Shown here piece by piece: positions 9,865-20,378 of a stretch of 64,000 bases of DNA; the first letter of the stretch is position 1, and the number at the start of each line of letters is the position of its first letter. Source of the DNA: Nereocystis luetkeana (lineage: Eukaryota; Sar; Phaeophyceae; Laminariales; Laminariaceae); the NCBI GenBank assembly GCA_031213475.1, contig JARUPZ010000008.1, positions 9,112,076-9,176,075 on the forward strand. The letters run 5' to 3'. The translations under genes were made by a program, and so were the position numbers. The notes beneath the pieces are model-generated. The model worked only from the letters and a program-made list of their open reading frames with translations. It did no database searches and was not told the DNA's origin.

Positions 9865-9969
9865 TTACGGGGGACCATAGTTAATAGGACCAAATATTGT
9901 GAGTAAAAATGGTTAAATATATAGGTTTTTATGTGTACCATAGGTCCTATTAACTATGGTCCCCCGTAA
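9865..9969. mobile_element. Hairpin A element nested in copia pol
   Basis: 105 bp with 27-bp-class terminal inverted repeats starting TTACGGGGGACCATAG and ending with the inverse. TA occurs at 9863-9864 and again at 9970-9971, fitting a TA target duplication. Almost identical to the copy at 61802-61906. It is non-coding and needs a transposase in trans. A TA target suggests the Tc1/mariner superfamily, but no transposase is in view. Confidence 0.9.
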
Positions 9970-9971
9970 TA

Positions 9972-11480
9972 GTACGAGGTCTAATCCGAACACGGATGAC
10001 ACTTTCGACAGCTCACTCACTCCCAACCAACTCCTCTACCTTGCAAAGGGAGAACCACGGATCAAGACCATGGGCATGCGCGAGGATTTTGCCCACATCG
10101 AGGGAGATCCATTCCTGTCGTACAAGGCTTTTACGTGCGCCACTTCTAACCCAGACGACAAACGGTTCTCGGAGGAGGTGAAACGAGTACTTCAAACTCC
10201 TCGCACGCATAATGATGCTATCAACTCACCGGAGCACAAGGAGTGGAAAGCCGCTATCGACAAGGAGATGAATAGTCTCAAGGAACATCAAGTGTACGAG
10301 TAGGTTCCAATCACCAGCGTACCCAAGGACAACAAAATCATCGGATCCCGACTTGTCCTCAAGCAAAAGACGGACGGTCGGTTCAAAGCTCGGCTCGTCG
10401 TTCAAGGATATGTCCAGGAGCCAGGCATCGACTACGGGAAGTCATACGCGCCAGTGTGTCGTGTCGGAAGCATCCGCATGCTACTGGCAATCGCATGCGA
10501 ACATGGATGGCCGGTATGGCAGCTGGACGCGCAAGTGGCCTTTCTACAGTCTAAGATCGAAGGGCGCGCTGTTTACGTCAAAGTCGCCCCAGGACAAGAC
10601 GCCAAGGACCCCAAGACCGGTGAGCCAAAGGTCTACAAATTGAAGAGAAGTCTTTACGGCTTAGCGCTATCACCTGTCCTGTGGTACGACACGATCAACG
10701 CAGAGATGCTGACAGTTGGCTTCACACCCACGCAATCTGATCCCTGCGTTTACACGCGCGGAAGCGGGGACACCCTTGTGATCATGACCCTGTATGTTGA
10801 CGACATACTGATCACTGGAAAGGACGAGAGCGTAGTGAGACACTTGAAAAAGGCTCTCACTGACCGCTTTGCTATGTCTGACATGGGAGAAGTCAGCCTT
10901 ATTCTTGGCATGACAGTCACTCGTGACTATGACCTAGGGACTTTGTCCATCACACAGAAAGACTACGTCGAAAACATCCTCGAGAGGTTTGGGATGGAGG
11001 AGTGCAACCCTGTACACACGCCGGGATATGGATCGGAGCTTTCGAACGAACAACCGGAGGAGACGCTGCTAGGCGCAACAGCTACGAAACTCTATCAAGC
11101 CATCGTGGGATCTGTGCTATACTTGACGCAGTGTACCCGCTACGACATGTGCTACTCGGTCAACCAGCTCACCAGGGCGTGCAGCAAGCCGGCGCAAGCA
11201 CACATGACTGCAGCCAAGCATGCCCTGAGGTACCTCAAAGGTCACCCTGACTTGCCCATCACGTTCAAGAAAGGGCAATTTCGACTACATGGGTTTACAG
11301 ACGCTTCCTTCGGTGCAAACCCCGACACGCGCAAGTCGACTACGGGATCGATTTCTTTCTTGAATGGAGGACCCATTGGCTTCGGTTCAAAGACTCAATC
11401 AATAGTATCCCTGTCTACCGTCGAGTCTGAACTCAACGCACTAAGCTACGGAGCCAAGGAAGCAGACAGTGTATCTGTCA
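9972..11480 (+). pseudogene. Copia reverse transcriptase and RNase H, interrupted
   Basis: Frame 2 runs from the MITE to about 11470 with one TAG at 10301-10303, at the position of Leu in the conserved ELVP motif. RT motifs follow in order: RLVLKQK and FKARLVVQGY, LDAQVAFLQSKIEG, LKRSLYGLALSPVLWYD, and the catalytic LYVDDILITG at about 10789-10818. The connection holds LILGMTV and GSVLYLTQCTRYD. RNase H begins with FTDASFGANPDTRKSTTGS and contains VSLSTVESELNALSYGAKEA. At about 11465-11480 a frameshift moves the remainder to frame 3. Both RT aspartates and the first RNase H acidic residues are intact, so the domains decayed recently. Confidence 0.9.
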
Positions 11481-11759
11481 AACTTCCCCAAGGAACTAAC
11501 GTCCAAGAACTTCAACTCCGTACCGACCAGCTGCGACAGCACGGGAGCTCTAACGGTTGCGGGCAATTCAACCTATACGGCAAGGACTAAGCACATAGCA
11601 CTACGCTTCTTCTTCATCAGGGAGCTGGTCAAGGAAGAAAGGATCACACTCCACTACGTTCCAACTGGGAAAATGCTGGCAGACTGCGCAACCAACCATC
11701 TAGCAAAGATCCAGTTCAAAAATATCCTTCTTCAAATCAAAGAATTTTCGGGATAACTT
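11481..11759 (+). pseudogene. Copia RNase H C-terminal part (frameshifted)
   Basis: Frame 3 continues the protein after the frameshift with SCDSTGALTVAGN, then ARTKHIALRFFFIREL, VPTGKMLADC and the terminal helix, ending TAA at 11754-11756. The DSTGA and RTKHI motifs are the usual end of copia RNase H. A 465-bp non-coding stretch separates this stop from the 3' LTR. Confidence 0.85.
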
Positions 11760-12221
11760 GAAAAGGAGGGTTTCCTAAACATTTCAGTACGACAAGATCG
11801 GCTCACGACTGCACGAACTTCAGGCTGATGGGAGGCGGACGCGTCACGTGGGCGCCTTCAATAGGGAAAGAGGACCATAGGTGATGTCTATCGAGCTGTA
11901 ATATAATGCTGACAGAGTCCACTGGTGTTCCTTTGTTTTGGGGAAGGTCAGGAACACTAGGCGGCTATTCATTTCTATGCTCTTTGCGAAATGAATAGAT
12001 ACACTGTATGATAGACAATTACCTCGTGTAAGATACTCATTTCTGTTCATTTATTTGTTTGCCTTCTTTTGGGTATCACACAGTAGCATAATGAGTTGGC
12101 TCTGAGTAACAAATGCAGAGCATTTTCCCCGCAACAACTATCATCGTTGTTGTGTGCATTTTTGGAATTATGGCATGTAACGCAGAAGTAGACTAAGCAG
12201 TATTACCCTAACGAGGGGACG

Positions 12222-12955
12222 TATTGGAGACGATACTTGTAAGTAACCATCTGTCGTTACTTGATAATACATAGTCATCTGGTATACATAGCGTAACATA
12301 CGCACCACAAGCAGCCTTGTTTGACGTGTATCGTATTGTTGCTGTAGTTACTTTAAGTAGTACGTACGTAGCTTGAATGTGTGACAAACAACAGTTTACA
12401 AGCTGTGCCGTTACTGATATGTGATAAAGTGTATGTACTGTATCGTACGTACGGAAGTACATGTATGTGTACATGTAGCGGGACTGTCATATCCAGTATC
12501 CCTCTTAGAACCGGTAAGGTTCGGGATTTGCCACAGGGTACTGATTTGAGCGCACCCTAGCAGTTGAGTTGTTGGAGTAACAATATTGGCTACCGGCTAG
12601 GGTCATGGATTGATTGGGGTGGCATCTTTTCTGTTTTTGTTATTTTTGTTGCAAGCGCAAGCACGCATCGCCCCCCCCCACATGAGCTCACTCTACATCA
12701 TCTGCTCATCATGATCAGCTTCCAGCTGAGCAATCAATCAACACTGGCCAGGAGTCGCCAACAACATCTCTTTATCTTACAAGGGATTACACAACACATA
12801 CAAGTTTGCTTAACGGCAGCTTAAGCGTTTGCCCTCTCCAGATTGTGTCTTATCGGCCATCGATAAGCGGATCTGAGCGTATACCAGCCACGAGCTGACA
12901 CACGCTACGCGTACACCAGCTTCGAGCTGACACACGCGAACCACATTGTTTAAGA
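12222..12955 (+). repeat. 3' LTR of the copia element
   Basis: Direct repeat of 7451-8182, preceded by a short purine-rich tract (GAGGGG, about 12213-12218) that could serve as the polypurine primer. Followed by AGGAC, the target duplication. Confidence 0.9.
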
Positions 12956-13177
12956 AGGACGACCCTTACATTTCGGTCAAACAAAAAACTAAAATGAGGC
13001 AAGACCCTTGTATTCCGTTCAAAATAAAAACAACGAAGAGAACCTCCAGATTTACTGTAAAGAACAATATATCTTGAGGTACATGTCCATGACCCCCGTG
13101 TAGCCTATGTTGTTCCTCCAACCAGAACTACAGTAAAACTATGCTACCGGTCCCGGAGGGATACTGAAGATATTATT
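12956..13177. other. Short spacer, nothing recognised
   Basis: Unique AT-rich DNA between the copia target duplication and the LINE 3' end. Confidence 0.4.
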
Positions 13178-13372
13178 TTTTATTTTGCCATCCGACAATG
13201 TGCAGCATGATCTTCAACATGGATCACTCATAACTTTCCCGAAAGAAGAAAACCTCGGAAACAAAAGGAAACCCATGCACCAAGTCTACCTCCCTTCCGT
13301 GCCAACTTTCGGCTTGTCTACTCTATTTGCTGTATTTGCTCCTTCCTTCTCATTACGTTCTATCCTTTAATC

Positions 13373-14126
13373 CTAAGCTGCATCCAAGCTCCATCCCCAC
13401 GCCATCGGTGTGGGTCTGTCGTCCCTCCCTCCCCTGTTCCTTCTTCCTTCCTGGCGGTCCCTAAGCTGAAGCTTGAACCTCGACACCCTCCTCGAAATGG
13501 CGACCTGAGTGGTCACCGAGACGATTTGGAGCAGGCGTTCCTTCACTACCCCCTCCCTTGCCATCGACCCACCATCCCTTCCCCCCACGACGCTAGCTGC
13601 CAGCTGGTCCATGAAGTTGCTGCCCTCTACCCCGAGGCGCCCAAAGCTTTCCACCGCTAAGGTGGCTAGTTTGTGGCTCCGCTCGTCGAAGGACACATGT
13701 CCCGGACGCGCGTAGTGTTGGCGCTTGCACGCCTCGGAGGTAAAGGCAGCTGCTCCATCATGATCAGCGCTGCCTCCTCGCAGGTGGACCTGCGCTTGCG
13801 GGTCTGCATGGGTGACGTCCAGCAGGATGGACTTTTCCCTGTATTCCCTGTTAGGAGCGTCCCGAAGACCTCCTCTCCTGACAACGATGTCCATCCGCAG
13901 GTTCCGGTCTGCCGTGAACGGTTCGCCGCTCTCCACTTGGTGAGGGATTCCCAGCCGCTTCAGCATGCGGGAGATCGCGTGAACCAACGGTTGATGCTGG
14001 GTGTACCTGTACCCCTGCTTTGGGACATATGCGTGCGTGGCGTGTGTCTATGTCGGCTGCGTCGCAGCAGGGGCACCTCACTGCCACGTGCTCCTCGATG
14101 CCCATGAAGCGCCTTCCCATGCCCAC
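13373..14126 (-). pseudogene. LINE copy 1: CCHC finger and restriction-like endonuclease
   Basis: One frame gives RCPCCDAADIDTRHARIC, a C-x2-C-x8-H-x3-C-type finger. After a frameshift at about 13990 the next frame gives LKRLGIPHQVESGEPFTADR, then LRMDIVVRRGG, ILLDVTHADPQ, EACKRQHYARPG and LAVESFGRLGVEG. An RT followed by a CCHC finger and a PD-(D/E)XK-like domain is the arrangement of R2-type non-LTR elements. I assign RMDIVV and LLDVTHAD as the likely acidic motifs by position. The lysine assignment is uncertain. Confidence 0.65.
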
Positions 14127-14195
14127 GCACTCCGCTGATGATATGACACGGAGCGAGTCTGCTGGCCTCGCCCGAAGGCAAGCAGTGACTCCTGC

Positions 14196-14681
14196 TCATT
14201 GTAGACTTCTGTAGCGAGCTTTGGCGAAGGCCTTGGTCTCGCTCCCCCCCAGCGGGTCGCCTGGTCCAGGTGGGCGTGCAATCTCCGGTAGCCCCTCCAG
14301 CGAGGCTGTATGTGCAGCGTGTCGACCCTGATTCACCAGCTTGCCCAACCTCTGTTGAGCCTTCGGGGAGTTGGTGGTTACGGCATCATGCGCCGCCAGC
14401 ATGTCGGCTTCAGGGGGCCCTGGGACCAGGTCCCCCTCTGCACCCATGCTCCATTCCAGCCAGGATTCGGGGACGATGCCCTCCACCGCTTCTTTTGTCA
14501 CGCCCCACGTGTCCCTGATCTCTCCCAGGCTGCCCCCGAGCTCAGCAATGATGCTCAAATGAGGGAGACCCCTCTTTACCCTGTCTCCTAGCGGGCCCGT
14601 GAGGTCTGCTAGAACCTCCGGCAGGATGCCCACCCTACTCCCAATGGAGGCAGACATCCGCCTCGCTTCCGTCGACGGCAT
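14196..14681 (-). pseudogene. LINE copy 1: central linker domain
   Basis: Continues the previous segment after a frameshift: PSTEARRMSASIGSRVGILP, LADLTGPLGD, IRDTWGVTKEA, then LGKLVNQGRHAAHTASLEGL and KAFAKARYRSLQ, ending in a premature TGA. The same succession occurs in copy 2, at 18.87-19.15 kb and 18.67-18.81 kb. The function of this linker is not known to me. Confidence 0.7.
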
Positions 14682-15093
14682 CCCTAACCCTCCTGCTCCC
14701 GTAGAAAGGCGTGCTTGGCCTTGTTGGTAGGGTTTTTAGAGTCAGTTGGCTGGCCTGGCACCCCTCCTGGAAAAACGACTGTGCGTCCGCCGCTCCCGGT
14801 AGCTCTAGGATATTTTCGTAGGCCCACTGAGCCCCGTTGTCGGCCCTTCGGCATGCTTCGAGTGACAGCCCCGGGTCCAGAGCCCTTTCGAGGTAGCCCG
14901 TCCGCTGCCCGAGGGATTCGACGGTGATGAGGGCCGCCGCTTGCTTGTCTGGCATGTTAGCGAGGCAGCGTGCAAGGCGGTCCGCGCCTCCGTCCCTCAC
15001 TACCTCCATTGCTCGCCCCAGCACGTATTCATCCGAGCCGATCGGGACACCCACCACCGTCACCCCTCCTTCGTCTGAAGATATCCTTTCCAT
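14635..15093 (-). pseudogene. LINE copy 1: RT thumb and downstream linker
   Basis: About 130 codons parallel a segment deleted from copy 2. The frame reads DEGGVTVVGVPIGSDEYV, then ADRLARCLANMPDKQAA and ACRRADNGAQWAYENILELP. This lies after the RT catalytic core in non-LTR elements (GVTVVGVPIG marks the region after motif D/E). The conserved frame is lost at about 14715, where the protein continues in another frame with PSTEARRMSASIGSRVG. Confidence 0.75.
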
Positions 15094-15095
15094 TA

Positions 15096-15892
15096 TTTAC
15101 CAATGATAGCACGTACTAAATGTGCTGTCTGCCGTAGATCATGTACGCACGTACCACAACAGTAGATCCATGGCACTACTTGTCACTGGGACTTTATTCT
15201 GTGCGTACGGGTGCACAGCAGTAGTATATGTGTAAAAAGACAGCTGCTGCTATCCTACTATAACTCAGACTGGAAAACTGTCTGTTGTACATAGAATGCG
15301 GATATGTATACCAGATGACGTTCGTAAGTGTAATTGAGTAACGAATATGATGGTTACTGACAAGTATCATCTCTAATATAACTATGGTCCTCCGTAATGA
15401 TAGTAAAAATAGCAGTATGTATTTGTTTTGTGTGTACCGCAGGTCCTTTATTCCTTTTAGGACCCCAGTGCCGTTCAGGGGACAAACTACTTATAATTAG
15501 AGTGTTTTGTCCCCACATAATATGGGAGTGCGGGTCTAGTAATATGGTCCCCCATAAATAGTAGTACTAATAGTAGTATAATAGTAGCAAAACAGCAGCA
15601 GTTCGCACCTGCTCGGACAAATCATGACCTATATACGGTACACAGTATACTGTAGTACTAAAAAGTACTATTAATACTACTACTGTAGACCATATTCAAC
15701 ATCCACAACAACAACAACAGTTAGTTATAGTACACTTCACCTGCCGTGGGAGAGGTTGTTGTGCAGGGTCTATATGCATACATACAATACATACATACCA
15801 GGGTATGTATATATATATGGTATGTATATATATTATATAGACATATATATAGGTACAGATCCTACAGCAGTACTATTAATACTTACTTACTG
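15096..15892. other. AT-rich spacer with hairpin fragments
   Basis: No gene. Contains a decayed hairpin A right half (CTATGGTCCTCCGTAAT at about 15382-15400 with internal A-like sequence after it), a degenerate hairpin D at 15452-15540 and another A terminus at about 15541-15556. Tracts of TAGTAGTA, CAACAACAAC and ATATATATA follow, and TACAGCAGTA occurs at 15863-15872. Confidence 0.5.
15452..15540. mobile_element. Hairpin D element, copy 2 (degenerate)
   Basis: CCTTTTAGGACCCCAGTGCC with GGGGACAAACTACTT, answered by GTTTTGTCCCCACA and GGGAGTGCGGGTCTAG. Several arm mismatches indicate an old copy. Confidence 0.6.
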
Positions 15893-16008
15893 TTACGGGG
15901 GACCATAGTGAATAAGACCCATCTATGGTATACATAAACACCTACCAGACATATATTTAACCAGTTTTACTATCAATATTTGGTCCTATTAACTATGGTC
16001 CCCCGTAA
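15893..16008. mobile_element. Hairpin A element
   Basis: TTACGGGGGACCATAG at the left and CTATGGTCCCCCGTAA at the right. The interior has CCTACCAGACATATATTT where plain copies have CCTATATATTT. Confidence 0.85.
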
Positions 16009-16550
16009 TAATAAGGTGTTGTGTATAGATCACACCACGGAATACACTACTACTACTCGTAGTCCCACCCAACACCATCAATCATGACGATTAACTAAAA
16101 ACCGCCTAAAATGAATTAAGCCCCAACGCGTAGTAGTAGTAGGCTTGACCATGACTTACTACTGCATCGAGCGAGCCCCGCGGACAGACAGGCCAAACCA
16201 TTTTTAACCTTTACCTGTTCGGTTTTTGTTACCCAGTGAGCTCGTGCGAGCCCCACACCCCACGCTAGTACCCGGAGGAGATGTGACTACCGGTGGCTAT
16301 CTCCGCCGCACGCGACCTGCCCACCTGTCGGGGGCGAGGTCGGGTCGGGTCAACATGACATGCATGTGGTCACGCGCCCGTGGTATACATAGATACCTGT
16401 ATACGTACGTACGAGGTACAGTAGCAGCGGAGACTACGGGTTCAATTGACAGGCGACACGCGTATATTCTTATGAACTAACTAACGTGGAGGTGTACGTA
16501 GGGAGAGCTTTATTCCCCTAATCACACCCTGGACAAATTAGTCCTTATTT
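16009..16550. other. No gene recognised
   Basis: Mixed sequence with (TAC)n/(TAG)n patches. A GC-richer island at about 16170-16390 has an open frame (16226-16480) that resembles nothing I know. Confidence 0.35.
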
Positions 16551-16559
16551 CAGTAGTCT

Positions 16560-17620
16560 ATTTATTGTGTCTACAATTGGTTCGGGAGGCTGTATCTTAA
16601 CTGATTGGACTTGTCTTGACAATAATTTAATTGGTTTTGACGGCTGCCTATTAATTGGAATTGTCGATACAATTGATTTCGGCGATTGTCCATTAAAACT
16701 GAAAATTATCCACACAACAATTGATTTCGGCGACTCTGTCCACTCCTACCATAATTGAAATTGGCCGGACGATTGATTTCGTCGATTGTCTACGACTTGG
16801 AACTGTCTAGACATACATGATATTTGGTGCGTGGGTTTCCTTTTGTTTCCGAGGTTTTCTTCTTCCGGGAAAGTTATGAGTGATCAAAAATTACATGCTG
16901 CAAATTGATGGTCGGATGGCAAGAGAAATAGTAATAATTGATTTCATAGACTATACATTACATTAATTGGAATTGCGTGAGCAATTAATTGGTGTCGAGT
17001 GTTTTGTCGACGAATTGGAATTGCCGAAACAACTGATGGCGGAGACCGCTAATTAACTGGAATTATCCAGTGAATTGATTTCGAGTGCTGGCCCAAGAAT
17101 TGGAATTCCCCAGACAATTATTATTATTGATTTCGGGTGTTGTCCACTGATGTTATTAAAAAAACTAAAAGAGTACGTCAGCTGCGAGTTCAACCGATCG
17201 GCAGATCGATCGATACTCAACTTTGCAAGCTGCGTGAACCGATCGCGCGTTTTTCATTATTTCCCTAGCGCTTGGCCACTAGCCGGTGACTCCCCTGGAC
17301 GTTACCAGGGTCGACGAGACGATAATACTCGTATCATTTCGTGCACTGAAACAGCAGATCGACACGCGAAGGTCGGGGTACACAAGACACTTGAAAGTTG
17401 GTTTACAACACAGGCGGGCACACCGACACCATGAAAATTGTTCAATATACTCCCTGTAAATGTTGCAGCAGATCTTGACGTCCACTGATTGAAATTTTCT
17501 AGACAATTAATTTCGGGAACTGTCTATTTATAATAATATTATAATCGGATTTGTCTGAACAATTGATTTCGGCTGCTGAGTAGCAAATAAATAGAGTTGT
17601 CCAAACAATTAATTATAATC
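16560..17620 (+). repeat. Degenerate minisatellite of AATTGGAATTGTCC type
   Basis: Words such as TTAATTGGAATTGTC, GACAATTGATTTCGG and GACTGTC recur at irregular 40-60-bp spacing through this block, again at 24.69-24.80, 25.08-25.56 (inverted) and 25.90-26.44 kb. The stretch 17165-17460 is a non-repeat interruption. The array was probably continuous before the LINE at 17.63-24.69 kb inserted. Confidence 0.65.
16827..16940 (+). mobile_element. LINE 3'-tail fragment, site 2
   Basis: GTTTCCGAGGTTTTCTTCTT, AAAGTTATGAGTGATCA and GGTCGGATGGCAAGAGAAATAGTAATAA are the last 100 bp of the LINE in reverse sense. It is inserted in the minisatellite. Confidence 0.75.
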
Positions 17621-17817
17621 ATGGTTGCCATCCGACAATGTGCGGCATGAGCTTCAAAGTTGCTCACTCAAAATATTCCTGAAAAAGGAAAACGACGAAC
17701 ACAAAGAAGGAAACCTATGCTCAGTTCTAGCTACCTTCTACGTCTACTTCCCGCTATGTTTTATCTACAATATTCCATTGTGATCCTTGCTTCCTCCTTT
17801 GTCTCGAGATGTGCTCT

Positions 17818-18814
17818 TTACATTATATTTGTTTTGTCCGAAACCGCCTCCAAGCTCCATCTCCATGCCATCGGTGTGGGTCTGTCACCCCCCCCCCCCC
17901 CCCTGCTCCTTCGAGCTTCCTGGCGGTCCCTAAGCTGGAATTTGAAGCGCGACATCCTCCTCGAAATGGCGACCTGTGGAGTCACCGAGACGATTTGGAG
18001 TAGGCGTTCATTCAGCAACCCTTTCCTTTTCATCGACCCACCATCCCCCCCCCCCCCCCCCCCCACGACACTAGCTGCCAGCTGGTCGATGGACTCACTG
18101 CCCTCTGCCCCGAGACGCCCAAAACTTTCCACTGCTAAAGTGGCATGTTTGTGACTCTGTTCGTCAAATGACACATGCCCCGGACGAGTGTAGTGTTGGC
18201 GCTTGCGCGCCTCGGAGGTAGAGGCAGCGGATCCATCGTGATCAGCACTGCCTCCTCGCAGGTGTATGTGCGCTTGAAGGTCAGCATGGGTGACGTCCCG
18301 CAGGATGGATTCCTCCCTAAACTCCCTGGTAGGAGCGACTCGGAGACCTCCTCTCCCGACGACAATGTCCATCCGCAGATTTCATCCTGCGGTGAACGAT
18401 TCGCCGCTCTCCACTTGGTGTTGGATTCCCAGCCGCTTCAACACATTAGGCATCGCGTGGACCAGAGGTTGGTGCTGGTTGACTTGCGCCCCTGCTCTGG
18501 AGCAGATGCGTGCGTGGCGGGTGTTCACCTTTAACTGCCTCGCAGCAGGGGCACCTTTCTGCCACATGCTCCTCTATCTCCATTAAGCGCCTTCCCATGC
18601 CCACGAACTTTGCTGGGGGTGTGACATGTAGTGAGCCCGTTGGCCTCGCCCGAAGGTATGACGTGGCTCTAGCCACCTGTAGACTCCTATAGCGAGCCTT
18701 GGCGAGGGCCTTGGTCTCGGTCCCACCCAGCGGGTCGCCAGGTACGGGGGGGCGCGCCGTCTCTGGTAGCTCCTCCAACGAAGCAGTAGGGGCAGCGTGC
18801 CGACCTTGATTCAC
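17818..18814 (-). pseudogene. LINE copy 2: CCHC finger and restriction-like endonuclease
   Basis: The first frame (18814-18446) gives NQGRHAAPTASLEELPETAR, KALAKARYRSLQVA and ERCPCCEAV. A frameshift then splits the finger, whose second half (NTRHARIC) is in the frame of 18567-18382 together with VLKRLGIQHQVESGESFTAG. A further shift leads to MDIVVGRGGLR, ILRDVTHADLQ, EARKRQHYTRPGH and LAVESFGRLGAEG (18372-17818). Domain order equals copy 1. In copy 1 the second motif is LLDVTHAD; here it is LRDVTHAD. Confidence 0.75.
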
Positions 18815-18869
18815 CAGCTTTCCCGAAACTGCTGTTGGGCTTTGCGCAAATTAGTGGTCACGGCGTCGT

Positions 18870-20378
18870 TTACGCTGCCAGCATGTCGGCCTTTAGGGGT
18901 CTCGGGGCCAGGTCCCCCTCTGCGCCTGGGCCCCATGCCAGCCAAGATTCGGGGACGATGCCCGTCCCCCCCCATATGTCTCGAATCCCCCGCAAGCTTC
19001 GTCTCAGATGAGCAATAATGCGCGCTTCCGGGAGCCCCCTCGTCATTTTATCTCCTAACGGGCCAGTGAGGTTTGCTAGAACCCCCGGCGAGATCCCCAC
19101 CCTGCTCCAAATGGAGGCCGACATTCTCCTCGCTTCTGTCGACGGCAGCCCTAACCCTCCCGCCCCCGTAGAAATGTATGTTTTGGCCTGCTGGTATGAA
19201 GTTTGAGAGTCAGTCGAGTACCCGGGCACCCCCGCCTGGAAAAAACGGTTGTGCCTCCGCCGCTCCCGGTAGCTCGAGCATTTTCTCGTACGGACCTCAA
19301 CGCTTTCAAGGAGCGAAATCTCCTCCGCCGTCGGGGAGTCCCCTTTTGGTGGTAGTGCCACTGTTTTGGCGGCGCTGACCACAATACCGATGTCATCTAG
19401 CTCTCGCAGGAAGAAGGCGAAGGCTCTAACCGTATTGGCCGTGATCCCCGCAAGGCCGAGAGAGCCATCGTCCATCTACGCGAACGCTTCCACTCCTTTT
19501 ACCTCGAAATCCTGTCGGGATCGCTTCGACCCCGGTCGCAACGCCACGCAGAGCACTGCTGGTCCAATGGAGTCCCCCCGCTGGACACCGCTGGAGCAAG
19601 CGGTCGTCCTTGTCTCCCATGAATCCATCCGGGAAAACGCGTCGGCTGCTCTTGTGTCGTAACACTTGGCCACCAACGGCGTGAGCGCTGGCACGCAGTT
19701 CGCCACCTCTTCTAGCACCGCCGTCCTTTTTACGGCGTTGAGGCGTTGGAGCAGTCCGTGAGAATGAGCCAGCTGCCCGTCTCGTGTAGCATTCTTGGCC
19801 TTCAATCCCACCTGCTCCACTCCGCCGGGTACGGCAACCCCAAACTGTTTCACCTCCCGGTTCACTTCCCCCAACCGCGGCCGCCACTGTCGCATAGCCC
19901 CTGCGGTGATGAGCCTCCTCCATGTCATGCCCACGCAAACCGGCCGGTACTCTCCCCCCAACGCAGTGAGGCTCGACTGTAAGAAGAGCTGCCAAAGCTC
20001 TGGCGGGAACGCGTCCGGCTCGTCGACGACTCTCCGCCAGAAATCTGTTATACCACTTCCGATCGCCTCTCTGCCGATGTCGGTGTGAATCATGAATTGT
20101 AGGTGAGAAAGTCGTTGACCGTAGTTTCCGGGGCCTGAGAGGGCGCTTCGGGAGCTGATAACGTCGAAGAGCACCTCGGGGGCGTACTCATCGTCAGGGC
20201 GCCACGGGCGGGCATTTTCGTCTTCCACCTCGGTGGCGGTCGCCAACACCGCAGCAGCTGTCGCCGCCGCGGACACGGCGGCGTGGTCGTGGGGGGGGGA
20301 ACTTGGCCACCAATGTGTTCCACGTCTCCTCGTCCCCCACTGATCGTGGTTCTGCCAGAAGGTGTTGCGTGCTGCCAC
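18870..20378 (-). pseudogene. LINE copy 2: reverse transcriptase, stop in catalytic box
   Basis: A single frame runs 500 codons with one TAG at 19478-19476. RT motifs in order: EYRPVCVGMTWRRLI (the FRPI..R block), AFSRMDSWETRT, SSGVQRGDSIGP (box B) and GVEAFA-stop-MDDGSLGL. The TAG stands exactly where Tyr of the FAYMDD box should be, one base from TAC or TAT. Then come RAFAFFLRELDDIGIVVSAAKT and ALPPKGDSPTAEE (motif D). After LLESVEVR about 130 codons present in copy 1 are missing, and the frame returns at STGAGGLGLPSTEARRMSAS. RT makes cDNA from the element RNA at the nicked target. This copy cannot do so unless the stop is read through. Confidence 0.9.

Larger units (their letters stand above)
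7451..12955 (+). mobile_element. Ty1/copia LTR retrotransposon, defective
   Basis: The element has two near-identical direct LTRs (7451-8182 and 12222-12955) flanked by the 5-bp duplication AGGAC (7446-7450 and 12956-12960). Inside are a PBS-like site, a gag start, an integrase end, reverse transcriptase and RNase H in copia order, and a short purine tract before the 3' LTR. Integrase preceding RT defines the copia type. It cannot be autonomous. Most of gag, the protease and the integrase core are deleted, two in-frame stops (9152-9154 and 10301-10303) and a frameshift (about 11470) interrupt the frame, and a MITE sits at 9865-9969. High LTR identity suggests fairly recent insertion. The LTR ends TATTGG...TTTAAGA are not the canonical TG...CA, so the boundaries could shift by a base or two. 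Confidence 0.92.
13178..15095 (-). mobile_element. Non-LTR retrotransposon, 5'-truncated copy (LINE copy 1)
   Basis: On the minus strand the copy enters inside the RT region at about 15095 and ends at the shared 3' tail (13178-13370: GCCATCCGACAATGTGCAGC, AAACCTCGGAAACAAAAGG, then a pyrimidine-rich UTR). It is 5' truncated, as is normal for target-primed reverse transcription. Coding remnants occupy four minus-strand frames in one protein order: RT thumb and linker (15093-14690), linker (14681-14196), CCHC finger (about 14110-13990) and restriction-like nuclease (13987-13373). Each join is a frameshift, so it is dead. Identity to copy 2 at 17.6-24.7 kb is high. Confidence 0.85.
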
